Origin: Strigops habroptila
Taxonomy: Eukaryota; Chordata; Aves; Psittaciformes; Psittacidae
DNA: 64,000 nucleotides
Assembly: GCF_004027225.2 (NCBI RefSeq)
Contig: NC_044282.2
Coordinates: 46,778,576 to 46,842,575, forward strand
Reading direction: 5' to 3'
The notes beneath the pieces were generated by a model that saw only the letters and a list, made by a program, of their open reading frames with translations, searched no databases and was not told the origin of the DNA. A program made the position numbers and the translations under genes. Shown one piece after another: positions 40,894-54,536 of this stretch; the first letter of the stretch is position 1; each line of letters begins with the position of its first letter.

Positions 40894-43800
40894 TCAAAGT
40901 AGTAGAATATTTCACTGGTTACTTTAGCATTTATCTTCTAGGTATCTTTTTTGGCCCTCCATAAGAGCATCAGTAGTTCAGATAAACATTAGTGCACAGA
41001 ACAAGAACACAACCTTAAAATGAGGTACTCATTAACATTAAATTTCATCATCCAGATTCCTTTCCAGTATGCCAAGAAAACCAAGATGAAGGACTGGCAG
41101 GAATTTCAGGCGTGCTGTATATATTCGTTTGTAATTTCTTTAAAGATGAGGTGAAAGAAAATATGCTTAGTTGTTTGTAAGACTCTTTAGAAAGAAGCAA
41201 AGTTTGCTTTGAAGTTCACAAACTTGTGAGTATTTTAGCTGTGGCTGTGATATTGAACTACTCGAAAAGTGCAGCAGGAACAATCTGTTGCACTATTAAT
41301 TTAAGAGATCTATATACCTGCACTACTAACGATGCTGTCATTAAGAGGGGTGCTTCCTTCATAAGACCTGATCCTGCAGTGATCTTCATATTGGCAGGTT
41401 ATCCATCAGTCTGGAACTCACAGATGGATCAGGTACCAAGCCCCTACTTTCTCTTCTTTCCAGTTTGTTTACTTCTTTTGCAACTTGCTTAATTTCATGT
41501 CACCTTAGAAATCTCAGCTGGACTCCAACTGATCACACAGCTAACAGTCAGAGGTATGTCAACGTGAAGATACTCGAGTTCACTCACATTTGGCTGATTT
41601 AGCCATGTTAACTAGAACCATAGCAGACCCTGGGTACCTGTGCCAGGTAGCAGCAACACCAGAAGCGGATAAACAGACAAAAAGTTCCAAATAAGCAAAA
41701 CATCTGAGAACCAGGAGCTGGTGCACAGTTTGATATGCACTGACCTGTTTCCCTGTGCTGGGTGCACAGGCCATTCCAGAAAGGCATGATATAGCAAACC
41801 AATGACATGTAGGGTGGGAATTAGCTCCTGAAATAAGAGAAACAATTTCAGTGTCTATCTATAGATGTCAACTTGTGAATTAGTGGTCAAATACTACAGA
41901 GTCATTCAACTGACTCTAAAGTAGACATGTACTTTTGGGAAGCTGGTTAGACACTCCCTGGAGACTCCTCTGAGTGCACTGAGTAGATGTCTGCTGCCTA
42001 CTGTTTATGTCACTTGAGGTACAACTAGGTGCCCAAGAAAGCCATGCAGGACTGGCAAGGATGTCACACCATGTATGTGACTCCTTTACCAATATGGAGC
42101 AGCAGCTGGAGTACAGACGGGAGAACTGAGCACTTCCAATAGTGCTGGACTCCTACATGCGGACAACTACATCAAGCCTCTGAATGCCGGTACCTTAATC
42201 TGTGAGGTGAATCCCATGCTTACTTATAAAAAAGCTCCACAAAAATATATAAGAAGATTTTAAGATGCATCTCTCAGTTTCATGGGACATAGTAGACCTC
42301 TGAGAGACAGCAGAACAGTCACCATAGTTTTGGTGGTTTGAGGGGGGTGAATGTCCAGTGCACACTCAACCTTTATAATTGTTCTATATTTTCAAGGGTT
42401 ATTTTAGTAGAAAAAGGACTGGAAATCTTTTTTAAAGAATCTAGAAAGCCTAAACATTTTCAGAAGCACACAAACATGGGGAGTCAACACATCTGTATGA
42501 AGTGTCTCAACTGAACTCCAAAAACATTGCTTCTCAACGAGTAACTCTGGAAGGCTCCACTACAGCCATCTGGACTTTGTGAGAGACTGAAAAACTACAT
42601 AATTCCTACCACTGGCAGAGACATGCTGTGTGATTGCACTGCAGTGGATGCTGCTGCAGAAGGTCTTACAGATGTTTATGGAGAATAGAAAGGTGCAATC
42701 TGGAAAAACAGACAAAAGCTGTAAACCAAATTTTCTGGGCAGTGAAGCCTACAACTCTGCCAGAGATATTCAAGAGTATAAACGCAGCTTTTGAATTGTA
42801 CGTTATATGCAGCAGGTTGCTGCTGAGAGCCTCAAATGGGAAAGCAGTGGCAGATCACACAGCTTCTTGTATAGCTAGAAAAGTACCTCAACTGCTTTTG
42901 GGCAAAAGAGATCCCCAGTTCTGTTTCTCATTGTAATTGATTCCTCACAATTAAGGCTAATCTTTCATTTGATGTTTACTCAGTTTACTGCCTTTCTGCA
43001 TTCTACACTGACCACATCTGGCATTATGCTTTGTATTTATTCTAGCCAATATACATTTATTCATCAGCTGTGTTTGTTCTAGCTATGGTTGAGATGGCAA
43101 TCTCATTTTAAGTCTTTACATGCATTGATGGATACATTACCTTTCAGGTGAACCTTCTCATGCCTGTTCTCAGGACAGAACTTAACAATTTTTTCTACAA
43201 GTTAGTCCCTTTCAAACCTGTCACATTTAGATGTGAGAACGCGTCATTTAAACAGGAATGCTTTTTGATACGAAGTGCTTTTGTTTTTGAGGCTTTCCAT
43301 CTTGAAGCAACTCTGAAATTATAGGCAGAAGTATTTCTTCAAATGTTATCATAAACGTGAAAAAGGAAGGCACAAGGCCATATTTAGGAAAGGTAAGGTT
43401 TGTAAGGAGAAGGAACACCACCACTCCTGTTCGTGCATGAACTCCAATGGGTGTGAGAATGTTAGCATCACGTTTGCATACAAACAGTTACACAGCACTG
43501 AAATGAGTCATGAAAATTCACAGTTTCTAAAATGAGTGGGTATGTTAATGCAATGGTGAGCTTGAGATTTCAATTGAAGATATGCGAAAATATTTACTGT
43601 TCTGATTTCAAAAGACTTTTAACTTCTGACCATTATTCCTACCTACTACGACAGCCTATGTAACTTCACTGAAGTCAGATTTTGCCAGTATTTATCTATA
43701 TAGACCTTTGGAATCATTTTTTTTAAGGGAGCGTGGATTTTTTTTGGTGCAATCCAACATTGCATTTCTGGTGAAATGCATTATATGTCTATTTTGTGGC

Positions 43801-44879
43801 CACAATATCTGCTTTGTTATTCCCCCTCATAGAAACAATGCTTAAAAACAACACTATGCAACATCTTGAAGGTTATCTGAAGTAGAGCACAGAGCAGTGC
43901 TAACCCACTGACAACAGAAGGCACTGAAGAAGACGCGACCCTTCTCATGAAGCTTTACTTCCTGCCTGCAGGAACCACTGAAGTGATAAACCTGTCCATT
44001 GCAAGCACACAGCCAGCCTAAAACTAGCATTCAGAGTGGGCAACAGTGTCAGCTGAAGGAGTAACTGGACAGGATTTCTGGAAGCAAAAAAATCAGATGA
44101 GCAAAAAGAAAGCAGGGGCAGGCTGGGGCTCGGAATATACAGGATATATGTTTACGAAAGACATCCAGCAAAGAGGTAATAGCGATATCTTATCAAAAAG
44201 TCATAAATAAACTTAAATTCTGGTTAAAAAAGGCACTTGGGCTAAGATGCTCAAATGTGCTGTCCAGAAAAGCAAGGAAGGTGCCAGAAAGCTGGGCTTT
44301 GTGCAAAGAGAAAGATGGGAAAGAGCTACTGTTTTTTGGAAGAATGCTTCGGTCCTTACTTGCAGACCTATGTCAGGCAGTATTAGAGGATGACTGAAAA
44401 TGAGTTAGGATGAGTACAGTCTTCTGTCACTATAATGACAAATATAAAAAAACCCAAACATATAAATTAAAAACCTGGGTGCTGTTAACATCCAAGACCC
44501 AGGAGACAAAGCAGCAGGCTTACCACAGCTTGAAGAGCTAACTCTCCATTAAAAAGGTTTATAAAAGCAAAGGTAATGTAATAAACAGCAGAAACAACAA
44601 TGGATTTTTCTTTCTCTAGTACTAAGAAGTGCAATACCTAAACAACTCAGACAACTCTTGGTGATAACTCTGTTCCCATACCAGCTAACCTAAGCACTTA
44701 CCCATGCCATGGGTAACACTGCTATTGCTCTAGGAGAAGACATCACGTGAGGACTACAGGAACTAAGTACTGTCTGACTTCTGCATCTGTCATCCTCACA
44801 AGCTGCCTGATTTTAAAACATTAGCAAAAATGGCAAGGTAACAGCTTGTGTTTGTTCTGTCATCCCCCCACTTCAGGAC

Positions 44880-45030
44880 CCCAGACGCATTGAGAGACAG
44901 ACTGCGGGTCAGGTTCTGCTCTGCCCCGTTCTTTCTGTAGTTATTTACACCTGTACAAACTGAGTGGAAAACATGCAAAATGGTACCATTTTGTTTTGAT
45001 AGTGTTTTACCCTCACTTCACAGGGGTGAG
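44880..45030. repeat. possible old CR1/L3-like remnant
   Basis: CAGGTTCTGCTCTGCCCCGT and TTATTTACACCTGTACAAAC resemble the worn tail sequence common in bird and turtle genomes (ACACCTGTGTAA-type). Low similarity; a repeat-library search would decide. Confidence 0.3.
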
Positions 45031-47377
45031 AATGAATAGACAGGGTGCAAGGCAGTGGAGAATCAGGGATTCTGTGTATTAAAAAACAGTGCAGACAGCC
45101 GCAGAATGTGTCAAACCCCATACAAAAGGACTGTTCGTGCATTCATGCTCAGCATCTGTGATCTGGACAGTATAAACACAAGTCAGTATCTCTGTGCTAT
45201 GGGGGGCTTATAGGGTTTTGTTTATATAATTTAAAAATCAGCAGACCTGCAAGGCTGAATGTTGCGGGGTGCTTTGCAAACAGCAATCTCACCCGTTCAC
45301 AGCATTTCAGAAGCCTCCAGAGCATACGCTGAGGAATTCCCTTATTGTTGGTAGATGGTGAAGCCTATTGTCAGATGCCTGATACTGGCTCTCTGCCATG
45401 TGATGCTGGAGCCCACAGTTTTAATTAAAAACCCTAAAACAATGTGAAGAATTGCCTGTCTGAAGCTCTGATTAGCTAGGATGCCTGCCCCTTCCATACA
45501 CAGTTAGGCAAGTAACAGCAACTAGGAAGGAAGCCCTTCTGCCACTCTGAAGGGTTAAGATCTGTGGCTCCACATGCAAGCAAGCCACCCCCCCAAAAAT
45601 GGACCTTTGATGCTTGAAGCCAAGATGTGTTAACACATTCTGAAAGGGTGGACTCTGCATCAGTCCCCTAGCGAGGCAAGGGAGCTAAATTCACAGATGT
45701 GCAAGAGTCATGCAGAATGAAAGAAGAACGGTGGCTAAAAGCAATCTGGTAGAGTTGTGACTGAAGGAGAGGGAAGGTAACAACCAGCAGAGCTGGGAGC
45801 TGCTCTTATCTACGTCAGCTGCCAATGACAGGTGGTGATTACTAAACCGGCATTATGGCCTTGTCCTCCCCAGCAGGAAAGGGCTTGACAGCAAAACCAC
45901 AGCAGAAATAACGTGAGCATGTTTTCACATAGGCTGCCTAGAAAACAATTTAACTTCCACTCTGCCTAGCTATAATCAGCAATGCCCCACAGGCATCAGG
46001 GTCAAAGTCCATCTTAAGGAGTAATTTGAAGGAGGACGGCCGGAGAGTATTTTCCAGACCTTTGTTTCAAGCATGGAGGATAGGATGCAGAAAAGCATGA
46101 AGATATCTGGGTGGGAAAAGGACTAACACATGGTAAAGGCTGGCATTGCTAGCAGAGCAAAGGTCACGTTCAGCAATGTGCTAAGTTATTAGAGCTGGAA
46201 AGAATGGGTGAAGAGGGTCCAAAAAAAGAGCAAGGTTCTTTTTTGCCTGAAGCACATAGGATGTAATGGAGGTTAGGTGCAGGTTTTCCTCTTTAAGTAT
46301 CTGCTTTGTGAATTGATGGCATTTTTTGTTGTCTGGAAGAAAAACCCATGTATCCTGGGATTTTATTTTGGTCTCCCTCATACTGTAAGCATGCTTGAGA
46401 ACTATTAAGTTGAACAGCCACTAGTTAAGCAGTTCAAGCTGGTCTCTGACAGGTTTCCCAAGCTGCTTCTAAATGTATTTGGCAAATAAATTCCTCCTCA
46501 TCTGCTAATTTCAGACTTTTAAAATAATTTAGCTCTCAAGTACATAACATAAAGTGATTATCTTGTTCTTTACAGTCTGAGGGCAGAATCTATTTAGAAC
46601 CTGAGCAGGCTGGCTACATACAAGTGGAAAGCTTTAGATAAAATTCACTTGCCAACCCAGAGCAGTGAAACAAATTCCCCCTCCACTCTCACGGGCAACT
46701 GCTATACTACCTAACTACCAGCTACATTCCCATATACATTCACAACCACACCTGAAGCTGGATCCAAAAGCTGTGAACCGACAGGGAGAGTCATCCTGGG
46801 TTTCACTGGATTTGCATCAGGCCCCATGTGCATAAAGCATCAAGACTACTGAGGCTCCATCAAAGGAGTTTCCACAGCCTGTTTCATGTCTAACCCACAG
46901 CCACCCCCATAACAGCTGATCCACGCAGACAGCCTGCTCTATTCTATACAGGAATGTACATTTGCAGCTTATACACATGCGCTCAACTCCACAAAACACT
47001 ACCAAAATAGCAGAAAAGAGAGCAATTGGCACACTGCAGATTGCTCCCTAAAACAATTCTGCAAGGTGTGTTGCTGCTCTCAGTACAGAGCAGAGAGTAC
47101 CATCTCCCCAAATGGCAATGACTTTACCAGGTTTAAAAAAGGAACGTCTGCATTACAGCAAAAACCACCTAGACAACAGAAAAATTACCTAAAACTTTCC
47201 CGTGACATTTGTTTTTCCTTGATGGAATCTATACAAACACTATTGAAAACAAAGCAGAAGCTCACATTAAAAAAAAAAAAAGACAAAACCACTGAAGCAG
47301 AGCATGGCCACTCTGTACTAAATAATTTGTTTCTGCAAACAGAGCCAAATACCCCCAAATATTCATCATATCTTTAA

Positions 47378-47407
47378 CATCAGATATGTCTTTAAAGATA
47401 TCTGATG
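47378..47407. repeat. 10-bp inverted repeat
   Basis: CATCAGATAT and its exact reverse complement are separated by 10 bases that themselves contain the palindrome CTTTAAAG. Confidence 0.7.
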
Positions 47408-48548
47408 CTGGATCCTACTGAAACATCCTGTACCCCAAATGATACTAAATAGATAGACGAAGAATGATTTTTCCCATCTTGTGAAACTTCTCAGGACTTC
47501 AGCAATCTTACTATCATGCACAAGAAAACCAAGAGTATTCTCTTGAAAATTTTCTCAGGAAACTCTCAAAGAAGTGATCTGATATTTAAAATGCCTGTCA
47601 AAAATCAAGGCTTCATATCCTGTTCTTCCCAGTTCAGACCATAACTCAGAATTTTCATTGCACCAGGTGAATGTCTCAAATGACCACTTCTGGAGTGCCT
47701 CTTATGTGAGGGTTATAAGGACCTCATTGGATCAGTCTTGAACCTGTATCTCCCATAAGCTACGAAATTTATCTAGCTAGGGCTAAAATCATCACAGTTT
47801 ACTTCACAAGTTGTCCTAACAGGAGACAGAAATACAGGAAACTTTTTCAGAAGCATTCACTTTCCGGATGATGTTGCTTATTTTAGCTTGTCATTTTAAA
47901 TGAAAGAAACATAAAGGAATGAATAGAGACCTGAAACTTGAATTCTCCCTCTCCCCTGTTCCCCTTTAATCCTTAGACTTCCTTGTTCCAGCTCCAAGTC
48001 CCCATCCAGCTATGACTGGTACTTTCCATGGTCCTCCAGCCCTAACATGCTCAAGCCAACCAATCCGCCACCATCTTTCTTCTGTCCCTCTCTATCAGTG
48101 CCACCTGGTCCCTGACAGTCACTTTACTGGCTCTGCACCACCTCGCAAGTTCCCAGCTGGAGAGCAGGAGCTGGAAGCAATCTATGGGCCCTGAAAAGCT
48201 TTCTAGAAAGGAGACTAGAATGTCCCTTACTAAAAGGAACTTCTGCCACCCAAGAATCATTTCCCACACTTACTAGAATACCCTCTGTCCTACTCTCAAA
48301 AGGGATATTCCCTTTTCAAGGAAAAAAAATTAAATTATAAGCTGTTAACCTTAAACCAGTAGTTGTTTGTGAAGCAGCTGACCAAAAAATGTACTGGTTA
48401 ATAACTCCAGTTCTGGATGCCAAGCTTGTGATAGATGGAACCTGTACTTCAGAGTGCTTGGCATTTCCATTACATTTTAGATATTTAACAACATCTCCCA
48501 TTGACTTCCCATGTGGTAAACAGTCTCCTGACAAAAGTCTGCTTTAAA

Positions 48549-48650
48549 TGACTTGTCCATCATCTCACAAAAAAACTTTGTGGCAGAGGCATGGATTGAA
48601 TTAAGTCCTCCACAGCAGAATTCAGCTGTTTTATGGGAGTGTCTTGCCTC
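48549..48650 (+). repeat. ancient interspersed repeat remnant
   Basis: ACTTGTCCATCATCTCACAA, TTTGTGGCAGAGGCATGGAT, TTGAATTAAGTCCTCC resembles the widespread amniote tail motif ACTTGCCCAAGGTCACACAG ... GGCAGAGCTGGGAATTGAAC. It is strongly degraded. The family is not assignable by eye. Confidence 0.4.
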
Positions 48651-50689
48651 TTTCACAACCCTTTGCATACCTTCCACAATAACTGAGGCAAGGCTCCCAC
48701 AGAAAACAGCTTCCCTCACTATGTAAGTCTCATCTATGCCGCAAACAAATAAGCACTCCTGCAATCGAAGATTACCACAGTTAACAACAGGCTGAACTAT
48801 GTCGCAGAAAAGCACAGAGCTTACAACTATGAGCATCTAGCCTAGAGATTACACTCTGTGGCCTGTAAATCCCCAGCACTCCACAAGACCACAGCCAGAA
48901 CAACTTCTTGGTGAAAGTGTTTCAGTCACCACTCATTTTCTTGCTGCTCTTAAGTTTTTTAATTAAAATGTGTCAAGTCATACACAAAAAACAATAAAAT
49001 TGGAGAATTTTTGAGGAAGTTTGAGACCATATCAAAACCAGGGTGTCTAGTTAAACCATATGCCAGCCGGGCTAAGGACAGCTGGACTCCGAAGTCAAAA
49101 GGGTATCAGGGTAGATCTAGAGTCTTTTAGACTTCTGTATTAGGAAGAAATAAGTCACTACAGAAGCAACGATTTTCCCAATTGCCTGTAAACTAAGTCT
49201 TGAAAGACAGGCTTAGAAGTAGACATTAACCAGACATATGCTTTAAGTCAAGTGAGGTGAATCCCATCTCCAGTGCCAAGAGACCTGTAGAGCTGTGAAA
49301 GAGAGTAAGAAGCACAAAACTATTGCTATTGAAGTGAAAACAAAGCAGAGTGAGAAGGCAGGAAATTCAGAAACTGCAAGAAGTCCAAATTCTCACTGTT
49401 CAACAGGGAATAACTGAGATCCTCAGCTAGGTATAAACCAGCTGTTTTGTTCTGGCCCAAAATATTCTAAGAAGTTTGCACATCCTTTTAATGTTTTCAG
49501 ACCTCTTGTCTCTGCTGGAAACAATAGCTTGAGGCCTTAAGTAATTTAATTTTGAGTCCATTCCCAATTACTTTTATGTTGCCAAATTTAAACATCTTGG
49601 GTGCACATATAGTTTCAGTATTTTGACAAAAAAAGTACAAGGGTTTCTCAACCATGTGTTTTGTAATTGTTGAAGGCATTCAGCCTTATGGAGCAATTGA
49701 CATGAACAATGTGGCGGAATCATCTCCAACTGTATTTGTAGCTAAAAACTCCTCAGGAGAACATACGACTTTAATTTCACCAAACTGGACTCTCGTCCAC
49801 CACTGCCTCTACAAGACATATTTTGCAAAACGACTGGACATAAGCCTTTGATGACCTTTGACAAATATTAAATCATAAAAACACATAGCTTGTCTTTTCC
49901 TGCAATCATCCATTTGCAAAGAATATATGTGCACTGAACTTCGACTAGCACAAAACCCCACTTGCACTCCTGCAATCTGATAAGAAGGCTGGGTGACCTT
50001 TTGCTGATCTCTGATGAAACAATGAGGTACGGATTTGCGATTTACCCTGTAGTACACCTCAGCAGTGCTCCACATCATAAAAAATGAAAAACTATAGCTT
50101 TTTGAAACTGAAAATGACATGCTTATCTCTTCACGGCTAGGATTAAAGGTAACACTTTTGAAGACATCCAACCTCCAGTTTTAGAAGTTAGAGACAGATT
50201 TTTCCGGGAATGCAAGTGCATGAAATGCAATATACACTTAGTAATATTTTCCACAGTACTTAACTTTTTTTGATTTACATAACGAGCCTTCCAGCTTTCT
50301 GAAATTTCCAGTTGTAGCCTCTTTATATCTTCTGACATTTTTTATGCATATTTTTATGCAACTGGCTCCTCTCTTAAAAATAGCACGTAGTGCCTCTAGT
50401 CACTTAGACCATCTGCAAAAGAAGTTCGCACGATGACATGTAATAGTTCCACACTGAACTTCCAGGCATCTGGCACCAGGATTCATGAGCGTGAACTAGG
50501 GGCACTCATGACCTTTAGGCTCTATGGGCCTCAGAGAAAGCGATACGTCATCCCAGGGCATTTCACCCCACCTATCCATCTCCAGCCTCCCAATGGGAGG
50601 AATGACCATTGTACATAGACAGAACTCAACTAACCAACTTTGATTACACACCAAATTTTTAAAGGCTAAAACTGGGGTATGATGCATGA
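48651..50689. other. gene desert, segment 5
   Basis: AT-rich, unique-looking sequence without a recognisable gene or structured RNA. Open frames reach about 120 codons but show no domain. Confidence 0.6.
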
Positions 50690-51275
50690 GAAAAATTAGT
50701 CATCTACAGTGGAATTCACCTCACTTGGCATCTATAAGTCAGGCTTCTGGTCAAAGTCAGTTGTCTAGCTTCTGCTGAGAACAATGGCCCCCAGTGAGGA
50801 GATGCATTCCATCTGGAGAGAGGTGTTGAACAGGCACAGAATGAACCACTCTTTGCAGGTGTCTCTTTTTCTCTCCTCCCACTGACTGCAGAGAGACACC
50901 AAACCTCCAAATAGCTGAGATAAGGTGAGATGAACCTCACCCCTCGAGAACGGGTGAGTCTGCCAGGCCAGGCCCAGCATTCAGGCTTCTTGCCATTCAG
51001 GAGATGCCTTTACCCCTGAGCTACAATGTCAGGCTCCCTCTTGTTTATAATCCCTCTGGCCCTTTGAAATTTGCATCTGTTTCTTTACCATGGCAAGCTT
51101 GAACAGGATGGGTGGGTGTCCTCCACCTTAGCCTTATCTCTAGTCTGGTCATTAGGGGTGCTTTGCAAGCAGGAGGGAGTTTATATCACCTCTGATGAGA
51201 AGAACATTGAATCTGAGTCTCTCCCTTCCAGGGCAAGTGCTCTCACGAGAAAAATTGCTTATAAAAAAGCAGCAG
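50690..51275 (-). repeat. ancient tRNA-derived repeat cluster
   Basis: On the minus strand TGTAGCTCAGGGGTAAAGGC gives a tRNA A-box-like start (about 50990-51035), and GGTGAGGTTCATCTCACC (about 50922-50939) has a B-box-like loop in a perfect stem. A second module near 51218-51252 reads GAGCACTTGCCCTGGAAGGG, then GACTCAGATTCAATG. This resembles old tRNA-headed SINEs of birds and reptiles. Box spacing is too long for a functional tRNA gene. Confidence 0.4.
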
Positions 51276-54181
51276 TTCTTTTTTTTCTCTCCCCCTGAAC
51301 TTTTCGACAGCTACAGCTGCTGTGCTTTGTGCTAAGCTCCATGCTGTCAATGTGCATTTAAGCATGATCTGAGCACACCTCCTGGACCAAGCCTCTCAAG
51401 AGATTTAGACACATACCTAGTTTGTGATTCCCAGGTGGGTTTATGCAGGCGACAGTCACTAAGAAAGTCAGCTTAACCTAGATAACGCTCATTCTGGGCC
51501 TATAACGAAGAGAAGTTTTAACAGCCTAGGAAACTTCACTGGAACTCACATGGTTCAGGAGGACTCGAGAGGGTGCACTTGTATTTGAGATGTGGTACAC
51601 ACAGTTTGCTAAGCTGCACTTCCAGAATCCAAACCCTGAGTGCAATTATGCTCTCCCAACCACAGAAAATTTTGCCTCTATACATTAGTGAAAAAGGATT
51701 GAAAATGTTGTGGGTCCTGTCCTGACATAACCAGTAACAATAGCTTTGGTAAAGCACTACATCAGCACTGCTTGTTGCAAGGCTTGCCATCACATAACAG
51801 AGATAAATCTGCCTGAAGAGAACAGGAAGGCAAGATTATAGATTCACCAACAATTAGAAGACAGTCTCACTACAGACTCCATTTCTTCTCTATGTTCATG
51901 AAACATTGTTACTAGCTAGAACAAGGAGCATACTGTACAAACACATCTATACTCGAAATTATAATAATTTTACAATTTGAAGGGGGGGATGTGGTGTGTG
52001 GTGGTGTTTCAGAACATACCTGGAACAGATTTTCAAAATTTTCTCCCACCAATCCAATTCCCCACCCCTCCTTTCTCCAGTGAAATTAAGCCAAGCATTT
52101 TGTGATCTCATTCCTACAGACCTGTACCTAAAAATCAAAGATAGGCTAAAGTGGGAGGCTGAGGGGAGCTGGCCCAGCCACCCAGATAACTAACAAAAGA
52201 AGCAGCAGCAGCCCATCTTTTATTCCTTGGTTTATTCCTTACCGCATGAGAGGTACCACCAGTAACTTCCTGCCTGGCTCCTCTCCCTGTTGTATTCTAA
52301 ATGGATTTTGCAGAGAATTGCTGGGGAGTGCAAAATTTGCAACATTTTATACCTATACTAATTTAAAGGTATCACTAGAAAAGCTAGAGAAGATGAAAAC
52401 CATCTGCTATGTAAGCTATGCACTAAGAAATGAACTTGTTTGATCCCATAACATAAAGTTAGAGAGCCACCTAACTGGTTCACTTCTAAAAGACATGCTA
52501 CATAACTTAATTAAAACATAGACATAGCACTAATAAAACAGTTCCAGATTTTTAAAAATAAATGTTTCTGCTTTAAAGTAAAAACGTACGAGTTAATACA
52601 TGGATTTAATACACCCCACTCCAAGAACACTTACTATGCCAGAGAGATAGATGCTGCTTCCAGAAAAATTTTATGTCAGTTTTCTTCAAGTAGCATCAGG
52701 TAAGCAACAGCCCTTTGCAGGTGGCAGTTTACGTAGAAATGCCTTCAGGGCACTGGCCCTACTCACAGGAACACGAAATCCTACAAAAGAGAAGAAAATA
52801 TTAGAACTGAAGTGTCTGAACTTGGACTTGATACAAATGTCCCAGCAAAACCCCACAATACAGGTAGAAACACCCCTCTTTGCAGGGTGGTGCTAGAAAA
52901 CGCAGTCGAACTAAAAGGCATTCCTGCAGAACAGTAGTTCAGGAGTGTAATCACAAAATGATACCCATGTCGAAACTAAATCAGAACAAAGGCCTGTCCA
53001 TCCTATAGTCCAGCACTTCTGGCAGAAAGCAGATGTTGAGAAAAAATGCAAAAATACATGTTTTGCCACAATACTTCCCAAGCCTCCAAAAACATGAAGC
53101 TTGGGAATACAACAGCAGCAGATGAGGGACGTTTAAAAGTGAGGGTGAGGGGAATGATACTGTACAAAAGCAATGTTATTCCAAAGCATAATGGGGGGAG
53201 AGGAGATCTTACAGGTGGCAGATCTGTGGCATTTGCAAACATGGCCCAGAAAAGGATGGAGTTTGGAAATGGGGGTCAGAGAACACATCCATGTGTTCCT
53301 TGAAGAACAGAGGGATTCAGAGTGGGGTGGGTGCACCTCGCAGCCAAATGAAGTAGCTGGAAGCGGGACGCAGTGACACCAGCCCAACTGTCCTGAGAGG
53401 TGCTGCCAGTGGGATGTGTAGAGCCCTGCCATCAGCAGCCAGGGGTGTCAGGAAGCAGGACTCATGCTCCCAGCAGCACGATTGCTCACTAACAGCCCTG
53501 GAGCAGGGAAACGTCACCTGTGTCTGCTGTGGGGCTGCTCACATGGCTTCCTGGCCAGTGGTGCAGAGCAGTGGTGTCCCACCCTTGGATCCACTCCACC
53601 GGGACAAGCACCTGGGCTCGGTGAGCCACCGGCAGCGTTCACACACAGCAGCATGCAATGGGCGCGTGGCCGAGAGCTTGTGGCCGCAGCTGTGTCCCTG
53701 CCAGCCAGCACTGCTGCGCTGGGGGCATGGGGACAAGAAGGCCCTGCTGCATGGCACAGAGAGGAGCACTGGAGTAGGGGAAAGTGGAAATAAAATTTAA
53801 AACAAGACAAAAAATTGCCTTCCCCCAAGGCAGCTGCGGAGTGCAATGAAACCCCCTTTTAGGCACAATCAGCCCTGAGCATCTGGGCAAGGATGAGGTG
53901 GGTGCAAAGTGCACGGAGAGGAAATGTGTCAGCTGCAGCATCTGAGAGCAGCGGAGCAAACTCAGACGGGAAATGAGCTTGCAAAGTGCACCCAACAAGA
54001 TGATCGCGGGGATAAGTTGCTTCTATGGAAACTGCAGCCCGATGAACCAAAAAGCAGTTCGATGGCAAAGTTTTAGCAGGAGTCGGCTCATGCCTGGTTT
54101 CAGCTCCGCTCCCCACCCGCTGAAGAAAAAAAGGAAAAAAAGAAGAGAAAAAGCTGCACAATGTGTTTCTTGTTATGCACC

Positions 54182-54205
54182 AAAAAAAAAAAAAAAAAAA
54201 AAAAA
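54182..54205 (+). repeat. A24 mononucleotide run
   Basis: Twenty-four consecutive A after a C, followed by GGAAAAAG. No poly(A) signal or target duplication upstream suggests a retroposed mRNA. Confidence 0.9.
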
Positions 54206-54520
54206 GGAAAAAGAAGGCAAAAAAATAAATGGGGACACAGGTTTTTTCCTGTATGGGCTACATCATATTAAGCTGTAAGTTTAGTTCTGGACAAACAATC
54301 TCTTGTTGCATCTCTGGGATGGAGGTTAATGAATTCCCACAGATGATGTTGGCCAAACAGTGGTCGGCTTGTGACTTGATTTCCAGCATCATGATGTGAG
54401 GGGATCAGTATAGAAAAGCACTTTGAAGGGAAGAGGCTGCCTACAGCAGGATTGTTTCTACAAGCTAATTGTACTGAGTGCAGCTGCACAAAGCTGGATC
54501 AACAGTAATAGAAGGCGGCG

Positions 54521-54536
54521 CAGACTTCCTGACGCC
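54521..54536 (-). promoter_or_regulatory. candidate BMP/SMAD response element upstream of ID2
   Basis: CAGAC, five spacer bases, then GACGCC. Read on the minus strand this fits GRCGNC-N5-GTCTG, the paired SMAD1/5 and SMAD4 arrangement described for BMP-activated enhancers. It lies about 3.6 kb upstream of the ID2 start, in non-repetitive, locally CpG-containing sequence. ID genes are established direct BMP targets. Function here is inferred. Confidence 0.5.

Larger units (their letters stand above)
29301..48548. other. gene desert, segment 4
   Basis: AT-rich sequence with only short overlapping frames (longest about 126 codons near 37353). It contains A runs at 37116 and 40874, a CTCF-like motif at 38897, a possible old repeat at 44880 and a short inverted repeat at 47378. 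No protein or RNA gene was recognised. Confidence 0.65.

Noticed and set aside
50922-51035. Functional tRNA gene on the minus strand
   Set aside because: A-box and B-box-like parts are far too widely spaced, and no acceptor stem closes. Better read as a SINE remnant.
53414-53998. Overlapping frames of 100-128 codons near 53.4-54.0 kb
   Set aside because: Frames on both strands overlap without a recognisable domain or splice context; composition is the likely cause.
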